64,000 nucleotides of DNA from Crocodylus rhombifer (Eukaryota; Chordata; Crocodylia; Crocodylidae): NCBI GenBank assembly GCA_038503035.1, contig JAVSML010000048.1, positions 498,541-562,540 on the forward strand, written 5' to 3'. How positions within the stretch are numbered: position 1 is the first letter of the stretch; each line of letters opens with the position of its first letter. This document shows positions 37,301-49,300 of the stretch, piece after piece. A program made the translations under genes and the position numbers. Below the pieces are notes generated by a model, which worked only from the letters and a program-made list of their open reading frames with translations, ran no database searches and was not told the origin of the DNA.

Positions 37301-40300
37301 CCACTGTTGTGAATCTCGGAGGCTACTGCTGGGGAAGAGGCATTTGGTCTAGGCTGCCTAGGGCAATATTAATTTCCCCAGCGGTATATTCTTCTGCCCT
37401 TGGCCAGCAGTTTGCAAAGGCTCTGAGCTGTGCTTAGCAAGGTATGCATTATTGCTGAGAAGCATTTCTTGCCAACTGCTGTGATTTGCACTTAGGGAAG
37501 TTTTTCAGGCAAAACTTTGAACTTTTGAGCAACCTGCTGGGGTCTGCCATCTTCTGAAGAGCTTTCCTGGGTGAAACTTAACTCTTTTGCGTAACCACTA
37601 AGCAAGAGCGCTCTTCTTCTGCCTGTTAGTGATGTAGAAGGGGGCAGCATGCGAGCTGGTGTGGAGCTTTCAGTACATCAGAGCATCATTTTGCAATGAG
37701 ATAATTGCTAGCAGATGGGCCTAGAAGAACAGTGCATCTAATTGAAGGTGCTATTTTCATTTGCTGGCCACAGTTTAAACAAGGCAGGGAATACCTCTGT
37801 AATGGGAAAAGTCAATAAAACTGCTTTAAAATACATGGAAATGCTTCTTGGAGGATGTGCTCAGCAAAATGAGTCTTTTCAAAGCACTTCTTGGAGAATT
37901 TCACTTTATAAATAATTCTGCTTCTGTATGTTTGGTGTTTCTCTTAGTACTCTTCAGTATGTAGTAGGTTTATGTGCATCTTTGTTTCCCCTGGCCTGTG
38001 TTAGATGCATGTGAAATGTTCACCAGGAAGTCAAGTGAAGCTGGATATTTAGACCAAAGTTTGCCAAAAGGGTTGATAATGCTCTTGAATCATTCAGGAA
38101 ATCTTGGGCTGATTTTTGGTCTTGCATCCGAACAATGAAGAATGTTGTTACTCCACAGATAAGACTCACTGAAACGTTACATGGAAATGTGGGGTTTGGA
38201 TTTTAAAACTGTTTGTAAAAACGGTCTACTTTGGGTAGAAAATGGAGATTTCTTTCTTTGCTCGAGAAAAAAGAAACTTCCTCAATCCCCAACATATTTT
38301 AGCGAACACCCCCCCCACCCCCTCAAAAAAAAAAAACCTGAAATATTTTGGAATTTTGACAGTATTTTTTGGTATAATAATTTTTATTGGGGGGGAAAAA
38401 TCAATGTTTTTCCCACGATAAAAAATCAGTGTGACAGGATTTGTTCATAGGGATGCTCAGCCACAGCTGAAACATGAAAACCAGCATGGATGCAAACCAA
38501 AGATACTGCTGACTGGTTTAGATCTAGCCCAAAAGCTAGGAAACTCTGTTCGAAGAATGACCCACATGAATCGAGTCTGGTGATTTCTCTTGTGTCCGAG
38601 GTAGATGAAAGCTGAACCATGTATCTGCTTTCATAGCAATCGCTGTAATGACAGGGAGCAAATCCTGTTCCTCTCCCCCTCGGTGCAGCCCTGCTGAAGT
38701 GACGTGCAGAGGAGGTGGAGTTTGGCCCAGCACCTCATTTCTTCTGGTAGGAAAGCCAAAGCTGCAGAAGGAATAATGGAAGCAGCACATGTGGCATTGA
38801 AGTGACCGTGATGAAACCAGGGTGGATGTCAGCATCTTTTTTAAATCTGTGAATTCATGGGAGAAACCCAGGTTTGGGACACAGCTGGGCATGCCACATA
38901 TTGAGGGAAGCATGGGGTCCCACTCCTCATGATCTGGGCATGTAGCACGGGAGTGTCACCAACACAAACCACTGATCAGTCCTCTTCCAAGAGACAGTTG
39001 CTGCAGTGTGTGTCCCTACCGTCTGCCAGAGGCTTTCCTAACATTTCAGGTAATGTTGCTGTGAAGCTGAAAAGAAGCTGCCATGCGCTACATAAGCTCC
39101 CAAGTCATTCGTGTGCAGTGATTCCCGTAGCCGGCCATCTGCAGAATTGAACCTAGGGCCCATGTCTACAAACACGAGCTTCTAAAATACCAGAGCTCAG
39201 GAGGCAGCAACAGACTCGCACTTCTATATCCAGTGTAGCCGGTGGGAGGAGACAGAGTCATTGCTTGGTTGGCTTGAGTTGCATACTGATTTGTAATCAT
39301 TCCTATTAATGATACCACAGGGCTAAATCGCATCCATTTGAATGAGAGTTAAGGAGTTTTCCTCTTTGCTAGCAGTAAGACTACCTGTGCTGAGAAGTAT
39401 AGTTGCTAGTGCACCCTGCTGCAACCAGCATTCCCAAATAACTGTGGCTTATCTACTCCCTGCCTTGCTTGGCTAAAACAGACAGTGCTGTGGGCAGCAA
39501 ACCCCGCACACACAGCTCAGCAAGGTGAGCGTGTGTGCAGCACTGATCTGCCCGCTTAGAGGATGCAAGACTTCAAGCCACCCCATGCACATGACCTGCT
39601 GAAGGTTTCTTAGCCACCGCTGTGGATTTGGCCCAAGCATTAATTCACAGGGCCCTAAAATGTTGCCCTGCATTGTGGGTAGGTTTTATTAAATAGAAAT
39701 CTCTGCTTACTGAGGCCTTTTCCCCGTCTCCCAGTTGTCAGTTTTATGACATTAGCATCTGCCTATCGTGAAAGGTGACAAGAGCACTTCAGCCTGTTCC
39801 TTGGGACTTGTTGCTCCCGTTACCAAGTGGAATCCAATTCCAAAGTCAGCCACGGCTGCTCGGTGATGATGGTGCCTCCTGCGCGTGCCACAATGACTGG
39901 GATACTCAATAGGCTCCACTTCACAGAAACCAACATCTTGTACAGTAAATGGTCCCAGCCCCACAGTGCTCTTACCCCTGGCAGGGCCCGCTGCTTGAAA
40001 GCCCCGGCATGCTACAGCAGGGTGCAAGGCAGACAGATGGAGGGAAGTGCAAGTACTAGGGGCCAAGCTCATTATTGCAAACATCACTAATATGTACAGC
40101 CACTCAATCAAAATTAAAGAGTTGGGACCAGAACCAGCTCCAAGGCACATTAGTATAAATGTCGAGCAACTTGCTGGAGGAGCTGTATCTCTCCTTCCTA
40201 ATCTCTTCGGTCTGGCCCTGGCAGAGCTCGTTTAGTGCTGGTCCGCGGGTTGGGCTGGCGCAGCGTGGAGCCGGTTTCTGTGGTGCGGAGCCAAGGGTGG

Positions 40301-43300
40301 ACCTGTAATTATGTCAGCCAGTCATTCCAAAACGAACGTGTCAAGAATAAGGTGGTAGGTAACCTGTCGGTGGCTTGGGGATGTTTTGGACTAGAAAAGT
40401 GCAGTCAAACGCTCCGTTGTGGAGTCCTGGAGGGTTGCGTAGGTTCATCTTCTGCTCGGCTCTGTTTTTCTCCAGGCCTATTGGAAAAAGATGAATCAGC
40501 TTTTGCAAACCCTGGATCAGAAGCTTGCAACCCTTAGCCCTGGGCAGGACAGCATAGTCAAGATCAGCGCGGCTGTCTCTGACAAGCTGGTTGCTTTTAA
40601 AAGTAAACCCCCCTCAATTCAGAGAGAAATTCTGAGTGTCTGCAGCGACCCCTACACGCTGGCTCAACAGCTGACACATGTGGAATTGGTAAGTAGAGCT
40701 GCCGTCCAGCTTCTGCATTCAGAGGTAATATTTGACCGGCCTGGCACCTGCCGCAGTTGAACACCACTAAAATGCACACGCTACAGCCGCATATTTGGGA
40801 GACTCTGAGCTTTGCAGGAGGAGGCATGGTTCAGCGGATCAAAGCAAATGACAGAATCAGGGTAGGTGCCACGATGTTGTGGTCTGACAGGGCAGGTCCT
40901 TTAGCATCTTTGCCTGCCCTGGCTGGTTCGTCTGTGAAGTGAGGGTGTTTCCTTGCTTGATGCGGGGGTCACAAGGTTTAGTTCATTCACACCTGGAGAA
41001 AGCTGAGAGCCCCTCAAACAGGAGGTGATGGGGAACGGCTGACTTCTGCTCTTGGTTGTGTTTGATACTGAAAATTTCTCAGTTCTCATCCAAGGCTGAT
41101 GCAGGAGGCGTTTCCGTGCCTTGATCCTTTTCTGTCTGTGGTTTCACAGGCCTGAAATGTGAGCTCTGGCCACGCTCACACACAAGTCTTGGTTGTTTTC
41201 CCCCCTCTTGATGTAGTCAGCTCCCAAGCCAGTGTTTAACTCTCGCTCTCTCTTGTGGCTGTAGCGGTGGGGTCTTCCCCAGCATGGGGTGATCAGCCTT
41301 TTCTCCTAGCCAGCGACCCCTATGCACGTGGACACCACATGTCCTTGACTGCAAAGATGTGGTGACCTGCGTACACCACTACTCTACCCTGCTCCGTCTG
41401 TTTTCACGCTGGAAGCCCGTGGTGGAGGTACGCTCACTTAGCCTCTCTGAGCACGTGACTAGGACTTCGAGCTTTCGACAGCTTGAAGTGAACAGCATTA
41501 CAGACTAGAGAAGCGTTTTGTGGCAGGGGCTTTTGTTTTTTCCCACCCCATGGGAGAGCGTCACCCTAAGAGAAGTAAGGCCCCTTCTAACTGGATTGCA
41601 GTCTGCAAATTGCAATGCATTGGAGCAACCTGGGGCCTTCACTCCACTTCACCACCAGCATTGTTCCACTGCACCAGAAGGGGTTAGATACCAGTTTCCT
41701 ATTGAAAAGCCATTAGGATTCAGGGCCCAACTTAATACCCGCTTGAAAATGCCACCCATAACACACAGTAGTACCCAGCTGCTGTGTACTGCTGCTTATC
41801 AACAGATCTCCGTGTGCTTGATCCTGCATCCTCAGGATTATCCCCATTTTATAGATGTGAAAACTAAGGCACGGACCTGCAATGTGACTTGCCCATGGTC
41901 ACTACGAAGGCTGAGCTGAGAACGGAAGGTGGCTCCCCAGGTTTCCAGTTTGGGGCACTATCTGGTAGGCCACAGCAGCATAATCGTATTTCCCCCTCTA
42001 GCAACCAGAAGTCATTGCTCTTGTTTACAGAAACACATAACTAATGTTCTCTCCTGCTTCTGTCTTTTGAACCAAATTGTGCCCTGGGGGTACGTGAGGA
42101 AGTCAGTGGGAGTTACACGAGTGTCTGAGTTCAAAACATGGCCCCTTGGGCTCTGTTCAGTAAGTAATAGATTCGCTTGCCTTGGTAGTATCCAGCACAA
42201 CTTAATTGTGATGCTGATGCAAACTGTTGTAAACTATCGTGCCTCACTTCTAGTGAGGCATCATGGTCTAGTGCACTTGAGATCCTTTGATAGACATCAA
42301 ATCCCAGGGAGGCAGTTTTGGGTGCAGTGGGAAGCAGCTCCCTCCAGTGTACAAGGGGAAGCTCTGTTAGCTGTGTAAGGCATGAGGACGAGTCATGTAC
42401 CATGAAAATTCATTTGAGAAACACTGTGCAGGTCAGCCAAATGCATACCGCTCATATCAAGCAGACCTTTCCTTAAAGGTTACAGCTCACAGCCTCTGGT
42501 CTCCTGTCAGGGCAGCTGATTGTTCAGGGAATGGAGCTGAGATCCTGCGGGGGTAGGATCACAAACACTAGTTTCTTTTTAACATGCAACTCCTCTTGGG
42601 ATTTGCTTGTGATGTGGAAAAATATGGTAGCTGTCCCGCTAGCCAGTGGCGATCAACACGTTGCAGGTGTGCTCAGGGACCAGCAATTGGCATCCTAGTC
42701 CCTTAGACAGTGGGGAGCTGAGCCCATTACTTTGTGATATCTAAGCACTTGCACCTTCAACACCAGACTTCCCCTGTGCACAGACAGCGAGCAGCCCTGG
42801 AGCCCAGCTGACCACTACTCCTTTTCAACCCAGGCAGGGCTGGGACAGTGATACTGTTGGGCCCTCGCGTGTCACTGCTCATTGGTAGATCCACAAACCC
42901 TGTTATCCCTGTTCACAACACAGGGCATGGAGATAGTGGGCACACCTACACAAGACGCTACGTCTCACGTGATGCGCTACTGCACAGTAGTAGCAAGCTA
43001 AAGCAAGTACTAAATATCTGCACGCTACCAACTGCACGGTCAGGGGCACATGTGGACGTACCCACCGAGAGAGAGTGTGGCTAGGCCAGGGTTATAAAGT
43101 AGATCGGTGAAAGCCAAGAAAAGCCTCCAGGTCTCCTGACCCCCAGCCTGGTGCCTTCTCGACTGGAGCAGGATGCCTTCTCTTTGGGAGGATTTCTGTT
43201 GGAGTGAAAAGCTACCTGCATAGCATTTCATTAATCCCTGGTTAAGCTGACAACAAAAAACTTGACTAGCAACTCTAAAATCTGACAAAGCTGATAATAA

Positions 43301-46300
43301 GGAGTCTAGGTGCGCATTTTCATTCTCACTCTCTTTCCCCTCCAAAGGAAAGGCTGAGTCGCATTGGGCCTGAAGAATTTGTGCAGGCATTTGTGCATAA
43401 AGATCCTCTGGATGGGACCAAGGTAGGATGTGGCAAATGTTTCCTGCAATTGCTTTCTTCTAGATGGATGTTTGCGGTGAGATGAGGCACAAAGCTAACA
43501 GTGAGTGTGGTACAAGAGCCATTGCAAAGGTGCTGGGTGCACTAACATTTTCATGCAGTGAAGATAAGCTGATGGTTGAGCTTTCTCACTGGCAGGGCAT
43601 TGCCTTGGATTTCTGTCTTGCTGAAAATGTTCACACCTGAGACTGGCCACCCATTGAACCCACTAAAGGCTTTGTGTAGACTACCTTTGTGCCACCCCAA
43701 GAGGACAAATCCAGTTCTCTTAGGTGACTAGGCCTGATCCTATTTCACTGTCTTGAGTCCTGGAATAGCTAGTGCCTACTTCTATAGGTCGCCATCATTT
43801 TAGCTTTCAGTTTGAGCCATGAAAAGCTGTGTGGAGGAGGAGGAAGACCCACCTCGCGTTACCCCTAGTAATGTTTTCTCTTATCAGGGCAGTTGGTTTA
43901 TGGATGTGCAGAACCATCTGTTTGCAATGTTGAAGGCATGAAGGTTTTGTATGTAATGTTGCCTAACGTGTGCCCAGACCCAGAATGGGCCTGTTACAAA
44001 TCAGTGTGTAAATCATCTGTAGCTTCCCATTACATAACACCTTTAATTTCTAAGGCTCCTAAATGGGATCAGGACCTTAGAACTAGGCCCAAAGCCCATC
44101 CAGCCAATGGGAGTCTTCCTGCTGGCTCCCGTCAGCTTGGGTGCAAAGCCTCAACGGGTGCAAAGCCTCAACAGGAGTGATGTCGCAACACATTTTGAAT
44201 TCTTTTTATATATTCCCCCCAAACAGAGATGAGAGCAAATCCTGCCCTGAGGATGTGTCCTTCCTACTGAATTCATAAGCATTACCGTCTTTGACACTGG
44301 AAAGAGCAAGAGAAAATCTGTTGGCCAGAGCCTGTGCATTGTAATAGTTTCTGATGCAGAAACAATATAGACAAATAAAAGTGGGGGAGCGTGGCCCCCT
44401 TCCGCTTTCACTGCAAAATTCCCCTGGCTTTCATCTGGTTTTATTGGGACAAAGCCATGGCTTCAAAGCCCATGAGCACTAATAGCATCCTTTGTAAAAG
44501 AGCTTTGATGTTGAAGGGTTGTTGGAGCTCTCTGAGAGCTCCATGTGCTGCAAGTAAAAGAGCCCTGCAAAAATATGTGTATATATACTGAGGAAGGTGC
44601 TGCCTTGGGCTTACAAGGAGCTTAGAGACTGTTTTAATGGGAAAGGCTTTTGCTTGTTGGGAAAATAACTTCTGTTATCTAAATGAGGTTGGATAACAAA
44701 GGCAAACCTGGAGCTAGTCATACTTTATTCCAGACCCTTGGGGCAAGGTGGGGAGCAAGGGGAGGGTCTTTCCTGTTCTTGCTAACTTTTCTAATTTTCC
44801 AGCCTTTCTGGGAGTTGTGCCGCCACATGGTGGAGTGGGGGGTGGCGGGGTGGAATTTAGGCCTGATATTAATCTTCTGAGGGGCAGTTTCTGTTCATAA
44901 TTCTTGACAGCACATTGCCTTTCTGTCAAGTCCCTCAACCTCCATGGATTACAGTGGGAGTCCAGGTGCTCGGCATTTCCTGGTTCAGGCCCTAAACATT
45001 AGGGGTAGCTAAAGACCAACTCTTTTTTACTTTGTAGGGCTGCTGCTTGTTTTAGCATTTTCTGCCTCCCCCAGCAGGGCTGTTTGTTTTGCCGAGCCCA
45101 ACTGAGAAGTTGAGCTGAACCAGCCCCTTACCCAGTGGAAGTACCAGCATAGACTAAGAAGGATGGGAAGAAAGTCCCATGCCTAGTGCAGGGCTGAATT
45201 TGGCCTCCCATCTTTTCAGATATGGTTCTCAGAATCTCAAAATCAGTTGCTGTTATGGACTAAATCCTTCAGTCGTTCTGCAGGCACTGCTCCTGTTGAC
45301 TCCATGGATGACTTGAAGCACAGTTTGTCCATAGGTAGAGTGTAGGAGAGTGGGATTTGCAAAGCTAGAGGAGCTAGGTGCAAGCTTCATTTGAGGGTGT
45401 CAATGTGTGGACAGCATCTGAACACCGAACTTTCTTTAGGCACCACTGAAAATCCCAGCGCAAGTCTAAGGTCAGCAGGTTCCACCCTAGGGGCTGGCCA
45501 TTCTGCTCTCTGCTTTAGGGGATTGCCAAAGAATTGGGAGACTGTGACCAAAATACAAACTAAGATATCAGCAACCTACCTTTTTCCTGCATTAGAGCCA
45601 CCAAATTGAAACAGAAAGCCTGTGGAAGAACAGCAAGATACAAAGAGTAATTAAGGATGAGAAGCAAATCCAAAGCAACATCAGGTACAGAGGGCAGGAG
45701 CGATTCCAGAATAAAGACTAGAGAGAGTGTGAGAGTAATGGCAGAGGTGGGAAACCCAAGGATGTTGACTCCAGAGGTCACAGTAAATCAGAGATGTTTC
45801 AACCTAAGACAGGAGCATAGCGGTCATTGTGATACATGCTCTTTAAACACTTCTTTAAACACTGATACAGTGCGTTTTGTGCTGGAGTCCATTGCTCCTG
45901 GGCGCTGCATTTGAACATGTGCTTGGGACCGCAAGTTGAGCCAGGTCAGAGCAGCTCCAGCTGGCAGGGGGCCCTGGGGGTCAGCCTGCCAGCCCAGGAC
46001 TACTCCGACTCTGCTCACTGTGATGCAGAGGGGCCGGCTGGGGCATGAGGGGGCTCCAGTGTGGGGCTAACCAGCAGGTACACCCTGCCCTGAAGCACCC
46101 CTGTGCCCCAGCCAGCCAAGTTAGCGTCTACACATGCGTTGCTGCTCACTAAAAAAACTCTACAGCAGGATAGTAGTTGTATGTACAAGTACTAACCTGC
46201 GGCAGAGTTTATTAATTTATTGTGGCCTAATAGGGCCGCATGTGTAAACACTAAGATGTTAACTGCACAGCTAATTAGGCAGCTCCACATTAAACATCTT

Positions 46301-49300
46301 GTGTAGATGCACCCGGAACAGCTCTAAGATACACCAGCTCCGGTAGTCTGTGGGGTCCAGCAGAGAACCATATTGCCCATCTGTCCTTTTCCCTCCTGCA
46401 TAGCTGCTTGCTAAAGGTGAAGCCTAGGAAGAGCCCCATACCACATACAGCCGTCTGCTCCTGATCCCACACCAATGGTGCAGTTTACACCAGTATAGGT
46501 ATTGACCCAGCCATGCACCAAGGTAACAGCATTGAGTTACAAACGCTGAGGGGGTACACCTGTCCCCAAACCGTAAATATGTTCTCATTGACTTCTTATA
46601 ATTAATTAACAACAACACTTTGATTAGCAGCCGTGTTCAGCAAAATGTTGTTTTAAAATTAAAATATGCAATTTGTTGCGAAGCTGCCCGATGTGATTTG
46701 TTCCTAGCCCAGAGGTGGGTATGCTCAGAGGGTTCTCGACAAAGGGCCCAATTTTTCAGAGACTTGTTACGGTGATCACAGAAGTAAAAGCAATGTGTGT
46801 AAGCAGTTTTTACAGGCTTCTGCCACTGACTGACTGGGGATTTCTCTTTTAAAAGATGGCTTTTCATTTTTTTTTTCTTCTGTTGATTTGCTGTTTATAA
46901 TCTTCTTTTAAAACAAAGAGATTTATTCTGCAGAAATTCTTTGCAATGCTAACAGCAATGCACTTTTTGCTTCTATAAAACCTTACCCATCCACAGCTGT
47001 AAATCAGCATTTCTCTAGGCTTATGCCTCTTGAGCCTTAGATAGTTGCTCAGCTTACATGGTATCATGATTTATTTTCCCGTAGATAAGCTCTGCCTGTT
47101 TACTCTCTTAATGATATTTGCCTAAGGTTTCACTGGGATGGGAAATTATCACCTTTTAATAAAATGAAAATTCAGTATCACTGATTCCCTCTAGTGGATG
47201 CTAATAGATGTGTAAATACATTAGGGAAGCAGATAGCCACGAGCCCTAGATTGGAGGTCCTCAAAATTCATCAAAGTTGGAACTTTTAAAGGAGGTTTGA
47301 ATTGTGGAAACCCCAGGGACACCTTCTCAGCTCAGGTAAACTAACTCCACTGAAGTCAATGGAGCTGTGATGATCACTGATACCAGTCAACAATCTGTCC
47401 CCACACCTAGTACCCTGCGCTGTCAAACCCCGGGAAGGGATTTATTGTAAGACATCTTGTCACTGAAGTTTGCCTTGTATCTGAGTGACCTGTTTCAAAG
47501 CAACCTATGAGACAGAATCAGGTCAGCCAGGAAAATACTATCCCGAAGGAAAGAAAGAAACAATCTATTTTTCCAAAAAGAAGCAAGTGCAACTGCCTTC
47601 TGTTGTAGTTGCCATCCTTTTTCTTAACCACATTAGCAATTCTTTCATCCAGGAAAATGCCATGGGCAATCGCTTCTGCTAAACTACAGTAAGTCATTGA
47701 GTCAAAGAGATGCACTGAATGTGTTAGGGAATATTGTGCTTGTCTTGTATTTCCATGCATATTGTTGCTCTTTGAATATTGCAGTAGTCAATCAGGCTGT
47801 TAATATTCCAGGGAACAAAGATCAACATAAATTGCATTGGTGAACATTTGCTGTAGGCAAAACGGGGCTGTTCTTCATACGCTGCTTTGACTTGTATAAA
47901 CTGACAGACAGAGTCAGACCCCACCTACTCACCCACTGACATCTGTAACTTCATCCGTAATGCAAAGTCCACTGTGCGTGTGAGAAGGGGAGATTTGTGA
48001 CAAAATTATATGAAAAATAATCGCCCTTTGGTAGCACGTATCTTAAAGCTGACACACCTCTGTGAAATACACTGATATGACATTCTCTGTTGGGGTTTTT
48101 TTTCTCTCAGACTTGTTTCAGTGAACAGAAGAAGACTAGTAACCTAGAGGCCTATGTGAAATGGTTCAATAGACTCTGCTATCTGGTAGCAACAGAAATT
48201 TGCATGGTAAGTGAAACGTGATTGATGTGCCAGTGAGAGACGGGACATTAATAAATAAACCTTGAGATTTAATTTTCATGACCCAACTAAATCTCTTACA
48301 TAGGTTTTAATGATATTATCCTCATAGGTACACGACGGGAAATGACAAACGTTACCAAACTGAGCTTTAGGGGGGAAGCCGCATTTTATTGCTGCAGACT
48401 GTGCAGAGCAGGGAGCTGTGAAATGATGAGCTCTGCTGGGGGAAATAATCTTACTGGATGAGTCAGTCTGGGGGTTTATTTTTCCTCTCCAAAATATTAC
48501 AGTGGAGAATGAGAAGTAGAGAGATCCTTGTACTATCGGTCTTCCCAATGCTGTGAATCCATTCCTCAAGTCCAAATGGGCCTGCTCCCATCTCTCCTTT
48601 GCCATAAACTAAAAACTATGAAAGCAGGTAGCTCAGGGAGGTAAGAGAAATGAGGGCTGCTCCAAACTTGCCTTGTCCCTTCCCCATGCCATCTCTCTCA
48701 GCCTCCAGCCCTTCCCACTCCAGCCCTATTTCCTCCTCCATGCCACTCGCCTTGTTTGAATTCCCTCCGCTCTCACCCCTCTACCTGGACTCCTCTCTCT
48801 TCTCTTTCGGCTCATTCCCCACTCGATACAAGCACAGCCTAGTGTCCTTCGTTCTTAAACACCCCCCCTCCACGTCTTTGACCTTTCCAGTTAGGCTGAA
48901 TACTGGCCTGTCTCCCTTCTCCCTTCACCTCACACCTCGTTGAATGTTCTGCCTTGTGTCCCGGATCCCCTCCTGCACTCCACTTTACTAAACCTCCTAT
49001 TTCCTCCTAGCCTGGTTTCAGATCTGCTGTATTCATACCCTCCGAGATCCCCCTTCTGCCCGTAGATCTGTGGACCAGGCACCCTTCCCTGTAATCTCAG
49101 CTTGTGTGAACCTGTCTTCACTGGGTTCGTCTTCCAGGCCTTTGGCCATTCCTGTTGCATCTCCTTCCATCACATTCACTGTCTGTGAAGATCCCACGGG
49201 GACATCTGCTAACACCTTTCTTCTTCCGCCTCTATGATGCATCTCAGATCAACCTCATCCCAAATGACCAGGGGCAGTATGAAAGTGCCCTAAGCTCCAA

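Larger units (their letters stand above)
32938..40475 (+). other. RASGEF1C: RASGEF1C intron 4 (7538 bp): content overview
   Basis: Besides the MIR-like SINE and CR1 end listed separately, it holds a G+C-rich stretch at 35250-35820 and a candidate regulatory block around 37140-37260. That block has the perfect POU octamer ATGCAAAT at 37240-37247 next to CTGTAATTGCAATAGC and AATAATTAATTT. A C-run plus A-run (simple sequence) lies at 38308-38336. No extra exon was seen. Confidence 0.5.
43423..48110 (+). other. RASGEF1C: RASGEF1C intron 6 (4688 bp): content overview
   Basis: It holds the tandem duplication and palindromic element listed separately. It also holds the palindromic word CTCCACTGAAGTCAATGGAG at 47345-47364, a marker of an old dispersed amniote repeat. 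CTTTAAACACTT/CTTTAAACACTG is a small tandem at about 45840. No additional exon was seen. Confidence 0.5.
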
